From Ailurus styani (Eukaryota; Chordata; Mammalia; Carnivora; Ailuridae): a stretch of 64,000 nucleotides of DNA. The notes under the pieces are model-generated. The model was not told the origin of the DNA, searched no databases, and was given only the letters and a program-made list of their open reading frames with translations. Made by a program: the position numbers and the translations under genes. This document shows positions 34,246 to 45,555 of this stretch, one piece after another. Positions within the stretch are counted from its first letter, which is position 1. Each line of letters starts with the position of its first letter. Location of the stretch: the NCBI GenBank assembly GCA_002007465.1, contig LNAC01000781.1:573383-637382 (forward strand), written 5' to 3'.

Positions 34246-35830
34246 ATCACACTTCAAAACATCTCACACCCAATATTTAATATATTGATATATTCCTAGA
34301 AAGCAGACCCTAAAATGGGTTTGTGGATGGATCACTACTGGCTAACTGGCAATGAAGACACCATCACTTATGGTAAGAGGACAACTAATGGTTGGCGTTA
34401 TGCTGTATTGTTTTGCCAGAGATGAACTGGGATGGCATACCAAAGGAAAGGCTGCATTAAAAGTTTTTAGCAGGTGTTTGAGAGGCTCAGAAGAATTAGT
34501 ATAAGGACTATAGAATCCAATGAATATTGCTGGGTGATACTGATGCACTAGTGAAAGATTTTTATTATCTAAGGCTAAGGGTTTTTAATCACCAGTTGAA
34601 GACAAAATGTGAAATGAGAGCCTTCTTGACATCACATAAAGATGTTTATTTTCTGTCATAGTTCAGAAAAATACTGTGAATAAGGCCTAAAACTTAATTA
34701 GTATAAGGGTAGCAGAGTTCAAGAGAAGTTCGCATTGTCAAGTTGAGTCAGTCTATTGTACCAAAGTCGGGTCTCGGATTGGAGAGATATCTAGGACACT
34801 GAGATTTGAATTGTATTAATTGTACTGATGCATCCCATGTTAAAGATGATCCAGAAAATGTTGTCTTGAAAAACAACATGTACCTACAGGAACATCTGTC
34901 TCCATCTCTCCTTTTCCTATTAGATTAATAATATTGAACAGGTCATCCAGCTGGGGAGTACTGGGCTTGTCAAGGGAGGAAAGGAACAATAAAAAATGTT
35001 TGTAATGGATACTGAGGGTGCTGGGTCAAGGACAGAATGTCAAGTTGGATAAAACATAGCTTTTTGAAATGGAAGAAATTTCCAGAGATGTAGGATAAAA
35101 CTCTGGGAGACTATTCTAACACACTGTTTAGATGACTCTTTGGAAGCTTAGAAAAAGTGATGACCTACACTAAGTGATGTAGAAATACTGGAACTACAAT
35201 AGTAGATTGTGGAGTGAGGGACCAAAAGTCTCAGAGAAGTACACAAGCTACAGTGGATAAAATGCACATGACCAGAAATTCACCAACCATATGTTCCATG
35301 AGAAACCTCCCTTAACTGAAACGGTAAAAGGTAAAAAGGCATCAGTATCGTTAAGAAGCTCAGTAATAGCTATCATTTATAGCCAGGTTTCTTATAGATC
35401 TGAAATACTGAAATAAAGATAATAAGATCCTGAATTAATAGAGTCCAGGTGATACTGACTGAAGGACAGAAGCAAGGTGAGCATATTTATCAAAAACATC
35501 ATATTTATTATAAACAGAGGAGAGGTCTGAATGGAAATCAAAAGTTTTTGGAGACAAGACACATGACCATCCAAAAAGGGTATTGTTCAGTGTTCATAAT
35601 CAAAAGAAAATAAGGATAAATGATCATAAGCCTGTGGAAACTTCTCCAGTAGAATGATCATCCTTTGCCCTATTTCTGAATATGAACCATTTCTCATATC
35701 CAGAATCCTGGAGATGCCAGGTACCCATGAGGAAGGACCCTTAAATACCATGCAAGTATATTCTAATGATTCCTCCAGTCCCTTCTCAAAAAGATCCTAT
35801 GACCATTTATTCAAGCAAACAATATGGAAA
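34246..35830 (+). other. Possible retroviral internal remnant
   Basis: A 1.6-kb block with balanced composition directly follows the LTR-like block. Phrases such as GTTTGAGAGGCTCAGAAGAA and TAATAGAGTCCAGGTGATAC recall internal regions of MaLR elements. No frame longer than about 70 codons survives. The assignment is from memory and weak. Confidence 0.3.
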
Positions 35831-36445
35831 GAGAAAAATAAATTCAAAATAAGCAAGAAAGGACAATAAAATAAAGTTGGGAAAAATAAAAAGGATAAAA
35901 TAAAATGATAGAAATAAATTTTAAAATGTCAGTGATTATAGCAAATGTGAAATGGACAAGATATTACAATTAAGGCAACATTTATCATGATGGGTTAAAA
36001 AATTATAAAACTAAATCCAATATAGCCTACTTGTGAAAAATACAACTAAAACATAGGGTCACAGAATGCTTGAAAGTAAAGAACTAATAAAAAGATATGC
36101 TAGGTACATACTAATAAAAGTGAAGATGGCACAGCTATAAGATCAAACTTTCTGGGGAAAAAGCATTGCTATGCATATAAAGGAAAACTCTAACAAGATA
36201 AAATTTTCAATTTTCCAGGGTAAAGAAAAAATTACAAACTTGAATATACCAGATAACATATCCACAAAATATATAAGAACAAAACTTTATAGAACTATTA
36301 GGAGAAGCAGATTAATCCAATGTCACAGTGACAGATTTTAACATATCTCTTCTCATAACTTGTATATTGAACAGGAAAAAAGAATAGAAAAGATCTCGAA
36401 AGTGCACAAACAAGTTTTAAATAGTGGATAAAAATAGATCCCTGC

Positions 36446-36634
36446 GGGCGCCTGGGTGGCTCAGTGGGTTAAAGCCTCTGCTTTCGGCTCAGGTCATGAT
36501 CTCAGGGTCCTGGGATCGAGGCCCGCATTGGGCTCCCTGCTCAGCGGGGAGCCTGCTTCCCCCTCTCTCTCTGCCTGCCTCTCTGCCTCCTTGTGATCTC
36601 TCTCCCTCTGTGAAATAAATAAATAAAATTAAAA
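36446..36634 (+). mobile_element. CAN-SINE, very young, 16-bp TSD
   Basis: Essentially consensus body with the 'CCTCCTTGTGATC...CTGTGAAAT' variant. Perfect flanks AAAAATAGATCCCTGC at 36430-36445 and 36635-36650. Confidence 0.97.
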
Positions 36635-36985
36635 AAAAATAGATCCCTGCACCCAAAAGTTAGAGAAAACACTATTTTTTAATATTCAAGGAAATTTACA
36701 AAACTTGATGACAATGTGCCAAGGAAGAAAGTCGAGACACATTCTACGATTCATAATCTCTTTTCACAAGGTAGTTAAGTTTTAAGCTAATAATCAAAGG
36801 AAAAAATTATACTATATATGGTAACCAATAAGCATATTTCAAAAAACTCATGTGTCAATGTAAAAATTAGTAACAAATAGGCTACATATAAAAACTTCAT
36901 CATGGAAATGTGAGATGGTACATATTAACACATTAAGAATGAGAGTGGGCACATAACCACAAATGGTATAAAAATTGAAAAGATT

Positions 36986-37170
36986 GGGGCACCTGGGTGG
37001 CTCAGCTGGTTAACCATCTGCCTTTGGCTCAGGTCATGATCTTGGGTCCTCAGATCGAGTCTGCATCCAGCTCTACATTCAACAGGGAGTCTGCTTGTCC
37101 CTCTACCCCTTCCCACCTTGTGTTCTCTTTCAAATATGCAAATATCTTTTAAAAAATGAGTAATTTTTTT
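36986..37170 (+). mobile_element. CAN-SINE, older type
   Basis: GGGGCACCTGGGTGGCTCAG, CTGGTTAACCATCTGCCTTT, degenerate tail CAAATATGCAAATATC. Flanks AAAAATTGAAAAGATT (36970-36985) and AAAAATTGAAAATATT (37171-37186), 15 of 16 matching. Confidence 0.92.
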
Positions 37171-37379
37171 AAAAATTGAAAATATTATTAAATTATGTAA
37201 ATGAAAAATATTTTAAAAATTTGAAACATTCATTTCTAGAAAATGCCCAAAGAGAAATAGAAACCCCTAGCAGTTCTTTGATCAGAATACACATTGAATC
37301 TATAGTAAATATGCTCACAAAGAAATGAGACCTTGAGAGTTGTATGCTACCAACCATAATAGGTACACACAAGTGTAAT

Positions 37380-37590
37380 TTTTCACAAGCAATGCCAGGC
37401 TCAATTGTTTTCTATCCCTGTCTGGGCAAGTTACTGAACTGATTGTGGATCACTACTGTCATCTATAAAATGGAAATGAAAATGTTATCCACCTCATAAA
37501 GTGATGATAAAAGACTGAGTTAGTGCATATAAAGTGCTTTCATAATAGTCTGGCACATGTTAAGCCCTTTGTAATTATTATTGTTACAGA
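37380..37590 (+). mobile_element. MIR SINE, sense
   Basis: CTATCCCTGTCTGGGCAAGT, TACTGAACTGATTGTGG, ATCTATAAAATGGAAATGAA, CCACCTCATAAAGTGATGAT and TAGTCTGGCACATGTTAAGC trace MIR in order. L1M-like ORF2 text lies on both sides. Confidence 0.75.
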
Positions 37591-38395
37591 AAAATCTTAA
37601 TACCAACAAATGACAAGTACAGTATGGAAAAAGAAAAAAATCATAAGCTAACCTAATCAAAAAAATTGATGCAAAACTCTAAACAAAATATAGTAAAAGC
37701 CTGTCAAAGCACCATTAAAACAGTCCAAAAATTTAGCTTTATAAAATCAGAGGTAACATCACCGCAAGGAAAAAAACCAGGGTGGGCCTGCTAGGAGTTC
37801 CTGAAATATGACTGTTTGATCCAGGTCTGTCTAGGTTCTGCCTGTAGTTTAATGTCGCCTGGTGAAAGTTGTCCACTCTGGCCTAAATACCAATGGCAAT
37901 GATTCTGGGTTCTGTGGCTATGTGGCAGAGATTTCCAGGACAGCAGGCCCAAGTATTGTCTTCAACCAATGTACCCAAACAGCCAATTAGTCAGAAGATT
38001 CTTTTTTTTTTTTTAACCAGAATATTCTTGAATGGTGACTTCATACCACATATAAAAATCAATTCCAAGGAAGTTAATGACCTTAAAAAGGCAAAATTAT
38101 AAGACTCTTCAAAGAAAATAAGAGAGACTATCTTCATGATCTCAAGGTAGAGAAAGATTTCTTAAATCAGGTAATACATTAGCCTTAAAGCAAAATTTGA
38201 TAAAGTTGATGACAGTAAATTTAAGAACATCTGCTCAACAAAAGTGATTCAGAAAATGAAAATATGATGAATAAAAAAGATTTACAACATACATAATTAA
38301 GTCCTAGTCCTCAGAATATATAGGGAATTCTTATGATAAGAAGAAGTCAATGACCTAAAAATAAAGTGAAGAGCTATAAGAAAGCGGTAATACTT

Positions 38396-38483
38396 GGGCG
38401 CCTGGGTGGCTCAGTGGGTTAAAGCCTCTGCTTTCGGCCCAGGTCATGATCTCAGGGTCCTGGGATCGAGGCCCGCATCGGGC
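38396..38483 (+). mobile_element. CAN-SINE, young, cut at an N
   Basis: Consensus head and body from GGGCGCCTGGGTGGCTCAGT to GAGGCCCGCATCGGGC, then an N at 38484 and unrelated sequence. The CT-rich middle, tail and downstream TSD are missing. This fits an assembly break, not biological truncation, because CAN-SINEs normally truncate at the 5' end. Confidence 0.93.
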
Positions 38484-38484
38484 N
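38484..38484. other. Single N (assembly gap)
   Basis: The only ambiguous base in the window. It separates a half SINE from ATTTTCCTTGGAAGGTTTTT. A one-base N usually marks a gap of unknown size or a scaffold join. Confidence 0.9.
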
Positions 38485-39077
38485 ATTTTCCTTGGAAGGT
38501 TTTTTCCCTCATACTTTGTCTCCTTTTTCTTTTTTTCTCTTTCTCTCTCCCACATATACACACACACATATACCTGAATCATTTTTTTCCTTATTATTTC
38601 ATGAAAATAGAAATCAGAAAGGCATTGTTGAAATATAGATGCTCAGTTGCTGGATAGTCTCACTCACGAGTAAATGACTTATCCCACACATTAACATTAT
38701 AGTTTGCACTAATTAAATTAAATTACGATTCACTAGCAGTAAAGGATTTTTAGAATAAATTTGCTTAAAAATCAAATACATAAATGTAAAAATCCATGGA
38801 AGTCAACTCTGTACCTTCCTATTTCAACTCATTTAAAATTATGCTCTAAAAAAACATCAAAGTTTAGGAAACACAGTGTACCAGAGAAGCCAATGCATGA
38901 AGTACCATGAAACAATATTTTCTTTTCCTTTGTGAACCTATAGAAAGTATCCATCCACAGCTTCATGACAGTCAGATCTATAACCCCCATGTTGAAAAAG
39001 TGGAATAAATACTATTTTAGCTTAGTGGCACCCTTAAAGAGCATTGCTATTGTGTAATTAAATAGTGCACTACTTTC
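38485..39077. other. Unassigned DNA after the gap
   Basis: CT-rich start with a short (CA)n at 38559-38568, then ordinary AT-rich sequence. It has no detectable relation to the L1M upstream of the gap. Confidence 0.5.
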
Positions 39078-39090
39078 CCCATCACATTTC

Positions 39091-39295
39091 TTTTTTGTTT
39101 TAAGATTTTATTTATTTATTTGACAGAGAGAGACACAGAGAGAGAAGGAACACAAGCAGGGGGAGAGGGAGAGGGAGAAGCTGGCTTCCTGCCCAACAGG
39201 GAGCCCGATGCTGGGCTCAATCCCAGGACCCTGGGATCATGACCTGAGCAGAAGGCAGATGCTTAACGACTGAGCCACCCAGGTGCCCCCCGCCT
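39091..39295 (-). mobile_element. CAN-SINE, older type, antisense
   Basis: GTTTTAAGATTTTATTTATT to CGACTGAGCCACCCAGGTGC, with an AGGGGGAGAGGGAGAGGGAG middle. Flanks CCCATCACATTTC at 39078-39090 and 39296-39308. Confidence 0.94.
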
Positions 39296-39371
39296 CCCAT
39301 CACATTTCAACACCTCAGTAGGTACAGACTATCTTTTGGGGCTGAAGATACCCAATATCTACAATAAACTT

Positions 39372-39420
39372 AGCCACAGTAAAGTAGGATATATTGGCCA
39401 CAGTTAGTAGGATATATTGG
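39372..39420 (+). repeat. Imperfect 24-bp tandem duplication
   Basis: Two adjacent copies read GCCACAGTAAAGTAGGATAT and GCCACAGTTAGTAGGATAT, each followed by ATTGG. They differ by a small indel. Confidence 0.85.
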
Positions 39421-39696
39421 ACTCAAAACTGGCTGTTTGTGGAACTGGAATTCATTAGGGTGCTCTAAATCATATCTTACAGTGTCTGGAGAATTCAGGA
39501 AGAAGAAGTCTGCAAGTCTCCAATTAACTGTCTTTTCCTTAAAAAAATCTTCCTGGTCTTCCTAGTCATAAGTAGATGCCCCATGCTCAGTGTTGTTATA
39601 TGTTCTTGTACATCACTGCATTAGCACTCAATTCACAGAACTATCTTTATTCATAAAAATGTGTCCATGGAAATGAACTCTTTGAAGGCAAGAACC

Positions 39697-39825
39697 TTGG
39701 GGTGCCTGTTTGGCTCAGTCATAGGGTATGCAATGTTTGATCTCAGGTCAGGAGTTCAAGCCACACCTTGGGTGCTGAGACTACTTCAAACAACAACAAC
39801 AAAAAAAAAACCTAAAACATGGGTC
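39697..39825 (+). mobile_element. Short CAN-SINE without a CT-rich middle
   Basis: GGGGTGCCTGTTTGGCTCAG head, AGGAGTTCAAGCCACACCTT (B-box-like), then directly a CAACAACAAC/A tail. Perfect 14-bp flanks TGAAGGCAAGAACC at 39683-39696 and 39826-39839. Confidence 0.9.
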
Positions 39826-40168
39826 TGAAGGCAAGAACCATATAGTCTTTTTTTAACATATCTTAGATTTTAACATGTTGCATGTCATAAATTAGATGAA
39901 TAATAAAAATACATTGAATCAAATATGAGTTAGTTGTACTCTTTCCTAACCCTTGCCATGTATACCTCTTTCATGTTTGGATTTTTAGTTAAGAAAAATT
40001 AGTTAGCGTTAATAAAGTTATTATGATATGTTAGGTTGAGAGTGTTAAACTTTTCAAATACAGTATCTCATTTAATCCTTACTAGAACATTTTTGGCAGT
40101 GCTAAGTTAAATTAGAAATAGCAATATGGGAAAATCTTTTAGGTATACATACTTTAAGTTCTAATTAA

Positions 40169-40356
40169 GGGCACCTGGTTGGTTCAGTCGTTAGGCATCT
40201 GTTTTCGGCTCAGGTCATGATCCCAGGGTCCTGGGATCAAACCCCACCTTGGGCTCCCTGCTCAGCGGGAAGCTAGCTTCTCCCTCTCCCACTGCCCTTG
40301 CTGTGTTCCCTCTCTCTGTGTTTCTCTCTGTCAAATAAATAAATAAAATCTTAATA
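40169..40356 (+). mobile_element. CAN-SINE, intermediate type
   Basis: GGGCACCTGGTTGGTTCAGT head, TTTTCGGCTCAGG motif, CT-rich middle, AAATAAATAAATAAAATCTT tail. Perfect flanks TTCTAATTAA at 40159-40168 and 40357-40366. Confidence 0.94.
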
Positions 40357-40590
40357 TTCTAATTAAATTATGCCATACTACATACAATTAAATAATAATA
40401 AATACATCATGCTAACCTATAGTTCTATTCAAGTGTTAAAATAAGTATTTGTAGATAATAATCAATACTCATGTATGCTTATTTTAAAAATATATGTAGG
40501 TAGAAATAGTTGTGCATGTCCTAAGAGTAAGTTTAATAAAATTATAGCTCATTCACTTGCTTCTTTACCACACATAAATATTAGCTCTGT

Positions 40591-40611
40591 TAATCAATCA
40601 ATCAATCAATT
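40591..40611 (+). repeat. (TCAA)n short microsatellite
   Basis: Five TCAA units beside AT-rich sequence. Confidence 0.85.
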
Positions 40612-40640
40612 TATATATTTAAAACCCTGGGCTATTATCT

Positions 40641-40840
40641 TTTTTTTTGTAAAGATTTTATTTATTTATTTGACAGAGAGAGAGAGATCACAAGTAGGCA
40701 GAGAGGCAGGAAGAGAGAGGAGGAAGCAGGCTCCCCGCCAAGCAGGGAGCCCAATGCGGGGCTCGATCCCAGGACTCTGAGATTATGACCTGAGCGGAAG
40801 GCAGAGGCTTTAACCCACTGAGCCATCCAGGTGCCCCAGT
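40641..40840 (-). mobile_element. CAN-SINE, young, antisense
   Basis: Complement of the 'CCTACTTGTGATC...CTGTCAAAT' variant, with GGGGCTCGATCCCAGGACTC. Perfect 14-bp flanks CTGGGCTATTATCT at 40627-40640 and 40841-40854. Confidence 0.96.
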
Positions 40841-40854
40841 CTGGGCTATTATCT

Positions 40855-42728
40855 ATTGTCATTTTATTTTAACAACTTGAATTTCTACAGATATTCCTGA
40901 GTATTTAAAAACTTTAACCAGATGTAGAATTTTTTATTTTAATATTTAAAGTGCTGTTTGAAAGCACTAAATAAAATAGATATCAAGCATTCCACTCTAA
41001 AAGTAGAAATTTTCTATTAGTTTGCAATAACAAATTCATCCAGCAGAATATTAAATTTTGAGGGGATTATATTTGGTTCTAAAGTTCACAAAATATCTTT
41101 CCCCTCCTAGTTAGTATGTCTGTAGGTACTACTACCTTCACTGCAATGACAAATTTCATTATAACTTTATTCATAATTTATTACAAAAAGCCTCCTATAA
41201 TTAGAATGTTGTAGGACCATAGGTCCAATCTGTATCTTTTTAATGACACCAAAAGTCAATGAATGGCTCAATCCATTTATTATGTTGGTCTACCGACATA
41301 TAAAATCAAAATTGATTTGTCTTATAACCCTGACACTTTAAAAAGGTATTACATTAATGAATGTTTCATTTGTCTATACCTTAATTTCAGCAAAGATCAT
41401 TAATAAAATATGGACAAAAGGATATGGCTTCCTAAATCTATCCTAAACTTAGTAAGTAACTAATTTCTAATAGTTCATAATTGATTATATGCCAATGATA
41501 TAGATGCAACTACATGAAAAAGCATAAACCTAGACATAGTAATTTCCTAAGAAATTAAAATTCTAAGTGATGCATATTTTAAATATGTAAAACTCACAGA
41601 AAATTCAGATTTTACATAGTTACCCTTATAAAGCTGAGAAAAATGTAGTGAAAACATTCATTGTTAAATTGGAAAATTAACACATTGTTTCCAATAAAGA
41701 AATCAGGTGAATAAGAATGATCAAAAAATAAAATATATATAACAAAAGTATAAAGAGAAAAGATAAGGTTTTCATTTTTGCTATGACAGATTTTAATTGA
41801 ATGTGTGGTTTTATTGGATGACAATACCTAGCTAACCTTTAAAAATATTCATAATTTAATGTCCCTTTTTCTTGAAGTCTTCAGCCTTGTGTTTTAACTC
41901 AAATTTAATAATAATTTTAAAGTATTAAATATAAATTAGTTATTTTTATGCACTGCAATTATATTAATTTACTCAATACATAGCTCACAATATCATGGTG
42001 GATAGTAACAAATAGTCAAATTTGCAGTCTCCATCTAACATCCATTGTTGTTAAACTGTTATTGGTCTTAAGAAAATCAACTATCACTCTATGATAGATG
42101 AGTTAATGATGGTTATTTTATCTCTTGGAAAGATATTCAATGTTGGTAAAAAATGGCAATCAAACACACATTCTGACTTTAAAACAAGAGAGGACACAAG
42201 AAACAACATTTTGTACATTGAACAATACAGGAATGAGCAATAACTATTTAAACAAACTCAACAAAGCCAAAAACTAAGTGTCTGCCTATAAGGATGGGGG
42301 TGAGGAAGGGGTTGAAACACAGTCTTGAAAGCAGAATTTCAGGTCTAATTGCATATAAGGTGATAGGTAGAAAATATATATAAAAAATAAAACTCTCAAT
42401 CAGCTACACCACTCAGCATAGCTAGGTGAGTACCACTGTCCATGTAGACACACACACACACACATACACAAACACACACACACAATTGTGGATAAGCTTC
42501 CACCTCCTAGAAGACCTCTCAGAATAATGAAATTCAAAAAATGATAATTTAAACTTGAGAGAATTAAACTTGAGAGGCACTAATGAGGGCTGGTGGCCTC
42601 TACTAAAACCAGGAGGAGTTAGTGAAAATCCACCATTGGACACTGAGCCTCCAGCATCCTTTTTCTATATAGTCCCCACTGCCACACTCTTGCATTAAAA
42701 ATTTCTGTTTGAGGAAATTGACCCAAGG
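40855..42728. other. Unassigned AT-rich DNA, about 1.9 kb
   Basis: No interspersed repeat recognised apart from the CA microsatellite at 42447. Short frames (41612-41824, 42422-42643, both minus) have no domain; the latter reads through the (CA)n. Confidence 0.5.
42447..42484 (+). repeat. (CA)n microsatellite
   Basis: CA run with TA and AA interruptions. Confidence 0.93.
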
Positions 42729-42740
42729 GAAAATATTTTC

Positions 42741-42937
42741 TTTCTTTTTTTTTAAGATTTTATTTATTTATTTGACACAGAGAGAGATCACAAGTAGGCA
42801 GAGAGGCAGATAGAGAGGAGGAAGCAGGCTCCCTGCTCAGCAGGGAGCCAGACACAGGGCTCGATCCCAGGACCCTGAGATCATGACCTGAGCCGAAGGC
42901 AGAGGCTTCAACCCACTGAGCCACCCAGGCACCCTGA
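42741..42937 (-). mobile_element. CAN-SINE, antisense
   Basis: Complement of the 'CCTACTTGTGATC' variant with an AGATAGAGAGGAGG middle. Perfect 12-bp flanks GAAAATATTTTC at 42729-42740 and 42938-42949. The duplicated target is itself a palindrome. Confidence 0.96.
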
Positions 42938-43041
42938 GAAAATATTTTCAAATATCAACATAAATTCTTTCTCAATGAAAGATATAGATCCTGCCCCATT
43001 AATTTTATAGCAAAGCTAACCACTCAATAAACTCTACTCTG

Positions 43042-43062
43042 AACACACACACACACACACAC
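43042..43062 (+). repeat. (CA)n microsatellite
   Basis: About ten CA units. Confidence 0.93.
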
Positions 43063-43269
43063 GATTTTCAATAAGCTTATTAGTGCCCTACCCATAAATA
43101 TGGACAGACAGCATCTAATATGACAGACTAAAATTGTAAGAAAATAAAGGACCCTAGGAAATAGCAACAATGAAGGGAAGAATAAAGCTTAAGTACAACT
43201 AAAATTAATAGCCACAAAAAATAATAGAAGCTGTAGCATCCATGGATCAAGAAATATGTTTTTAGAAAA

Positions 43270-43697
43270 GGAGAATTTGGAGGAATAAAAAATTGGAGAA
43301 TTAAAAATTTCATTATGAATGGGCTCACACAATTATGGGGACTGGCAAGTCCAAAATTTGTAGGACAGGCTGGGAAGCTGAAAATTCAGTTAAGAGTTGA
43401 TATTGCAGTCTTGAATTCTAGTTCTAAAGGGTAGCAGGTTGGAAACTCAGAGAGGGTTTCTTTGTTGCAGTCTTGAGGAGAATTCCTTCCACAAAGGAGA
43501 ACCTCAGTCTTTGCTCTTAAGGCCTTCAAGTGACTGGATGAGGATATTAGGGAGGGTAATCTGCTATACTCAAAGTCTACTGATTTAAATGTTAACCATA
43601 TCTAAAAAACAACTCACAATAACATCTAGACTTATGTTTGACCAAACAACTGGGTACCACAGCCTACCTGAGTTGGTACATAAAATTAACCATCACA
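43270..43697 (-). repeat. MLT1-type (MaLR) LTR, antisense
   Basis: On the minus strand it starts TGTGATGGTTAATTTTATGT at 43697. It continues through ACCCAGTTGTTTGGTCAAAC, GTAGACTTTGAGTATAGCAG and AAGCCTGTCCTACAAATTTT-like text, and reaches ATAATTGTGTGAGCCCATTC near 43320. This is the usual MaLR order. A solitary LTR. Confidence 0.72.
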
Positions 43698-44110
43698 CCT
43701 ACCTAGAAGATTAACCAGTCAAAAATATCAAGACTCATGTGCTTGTAACAAGAACATGTTCAGACAGGCAAAATTCAAAAATTTTTTCACTGATGTATTC
43801 TTTCTCGGAAGATATACACAACTGACAAAGAAGAAAATAAAGAAAGATAAAGTCATGGTACTGGTAAGAGAGATGCAGAGGGGGAGAAAAAACAGACCCC
43901 AAATGGAGTCACTTGTGCTAAGCTTCATCTCAGCTAACTGAAAATTAATATCTAACCTAATTGTAATTTCAACCTCTCTCAGGAATGTAATCTTAAATCA
44001 GTAAATCTGGAATTTCCTGGTCAGTACTAATTAGTTAATCTGCCTGATAGACTTCTCCCATTCCCCAAAGAAAAATGATAATCTATTATCTCTTCTCTGT
44101 CCCCTTCTGC

Positions 44111-44120
44111 CTATAAAAGT
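44111..44120 (+). promoter_or_regulatory. LTR TATA box
   Basis: CTATAAAAGT lies about 80 bp upstream of the AGTAAA signal within the LTR at 43840-44456, at the expected U3/R position. Present activity is unknown. Confidence 0.45.
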
Positions 44121-44243
44121 CTCCCATTTTGTTCAGCTATTTGGAATTCCTTTCTATTTGCTAAATGGGATGCTGCCCAATTTATGAATCCCTAAGTAAA
44201 GCCAATGTAATCTTTAAATTTACACAGTTGAATTGTGTTTTTT

Positions 44244-44440
44244 TTTAAAGATTTTATTTATTTATTTGACACAGAGAGAGAGATTACAAGTAGGCAGAGA
44301 GGCAGGCAGAGAGACAGGGAGAGGAGGAAGCAGGCTCCCTGCCGAGCAGAGAGCCCGATGCGGGCCTCGATCCCAGGACGCTGAAATCATGACCTGAGCC
44401 GAAAGCAGAGGCTTTAACCCACTGAGCCACCCAGGCGCCC
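44244..44440 (-). mobile_element. CAN-SINE, young, antisense
   Basis: Complement with ACACAGAGAGAGAGATTACA end and an extra GAGACAGGGAGAGG in the middle. Perfect 15-bp flanks TGAATTGTGTTTTTT at 44229-44243 and 44441-44455, in the LTR end. Confidence 0.96.
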
Positions 44441-44829
44441 TGAATTGTGTTTTTTAACAGTACCAAAGCAAATCCCAAATTGTGAAAGAACCAAAAACTG
44501 ATGGTGAAGGAAAAATCCCAGGATAATAATAGAAGCCTAGATATCACCCAATCTAATTAGAACAAGAGGACAGAGAGGTACAAGAAGGATACCTTCACCA
44601 CTCCCTCTCCAAAAGTGGATCAAATAGAATACTTGATGTTTCATTTATGGGGGGAGGAGTAGAATTCACACTTAAGTTAGAAAGCTTTTCATGGATTTTT
44701 TATAGGTACATAGAAAATCAAAGATTTAACACAACTGCAATTATTAAAACAAAAGTGTTTAAGAAAAGATATGTGAATGTATTATATGGATTAAGTGTAG
44801 TAGGTTTTAACTCTCCCTCAAAATATATC

Positions 44830-45330
44830 CATAATAGCAGCATTTCGCAAAATCCCAGCCATCCTGGTCCAAGCCATTTTCATCTCTTGCATGGATTCTT
44901 ACAATAACATCCTAACTAGTCTCTCTGCTTTCAAATAATGCTTCCTACAATCTGCTAACAGAACAGCTAGAGCTATCTTGATTAACACATAAATCAGAAC
45001 ATATCAATCCATATCTCAAAATCCTCCCAGGCTTTCCAGACCTCTCAAAGTAAATGCCAAAGCCCTTGTAATAATGGTCTATAGAGCCCAACAAAATGTG
45101 GCCCTCTTGGTGAATCTCTAAACTCAACTTCTTGCTCCCTCCCTTCACTCTTCTTGTCCCATAACACTGTCTGTTTTTATTGAACACCCCAGGGACACTT
45201 CTACCTCAGAGCCTTTGCCCTGGCTAGTCCCTTGTTCAGGGATGTCTATCCCCTCTGGATGGCCCTCTCCTCACCTCCTGGAAGTATTTGCTACATGTCA
45301 TCTTCTCAAAGTCTATCTGCCCATCCCCAT
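44830..45330 (+). pseudogene. L2 ORF2 C-terminal remnant
   Basis: Translation gives decayed L2 reverse-transcriptase C-terminal text: NRTARAILINT, where L2 has an alanine/arginine-rich segment, PPRLSRPLKVNAKALVIMVY, where L2 has its lysine-leucine segment, and EPLPWLVPCSGMSIPSGW, where L2 has the F-A-L-A-V-P-W-N region. Stops interrupt it. The reverse-transcriptase catalytic core would lie upstream and is absent. It is a dead fragment of an ancient LINE. Confidence 0.65.
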
Positions 45331-45368
45331 TTAAAATTGCAAACCATCCTCAATACCCAATTCCTATT

Positions 45369-45555
45369 TTTAAAAAATATTTTATTTGACAGAGATAGAG
45401 AGAGATTACAAGTAGGCAGAGAGGCAGGCAGAGAGAGGAGGAAGCAGGCTCCCTGCTGAGCAGAGAGCCCGATGTGGGGCTCCATCCCAGGACCATGAGA
45501 TCATGACCTGAGTCGAAGGCAGAAGCTTTAACACACTGAGCCACCCAGGCACCCC
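45369..45555 (-). mobile_element. CAN-SINE, antisense
   Basis: Tail region TTTAAAAAATATTTTATTTG lacks the usual ATTTATTT repeats. Perfect 15-bp flanks TACCCAATTCCTATT (45354-45368, 45556-45570) inside L2. Confidence 0.95.

Larger units (their letters stand above)
35900..38395 (+). mobile_element. Fragmented old L1M ORF2
   Basis: ACTAAATCCAATATAGCCTA, AAAACATAGGGTCACAGAAT and ATCCAATGTCACAGTGACAG to TTTTAACATATCTCTTC follow the endonuclease coding order. GAGAAATAGAAACCCCTAGC near 37250 matches the linker. TTGATGCAAAACTCTAAAC near 37668 matches the reverse transcriptase. From about 38040 the C-terminal region follows. It is interrupted by two SINEs (36446, 36986) and a MIR-like block (37380-37590). 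All frames are broken. It may be more than one L1 insertion. Confidence 0.6.
43840..44456 (+). repeat. ERV1-like LTR, split by a SINE
   Basis: GACCCCAAATGGAGTCACTT, GGAATTTCCTGGTCAGTACT, TCTGCCTGATAGACTTCTCC, a TATA box and GGGATGCTGCCCAATTTATG, then an AGTAAA polyadenylation-like signal at 44195-44200 and a GTTTTTTAACA end. The order fits a gammaretrovirus-like LTR (U3-R-U5). The left boundary is approximate. No internal gag, pol or env is attached. Confidence 0.6.

Noticed and set aside
36424..36618. 64-codon plus frame
   Set aside because: Entirely the SINE at 36446 plus its TSD; not a gene.
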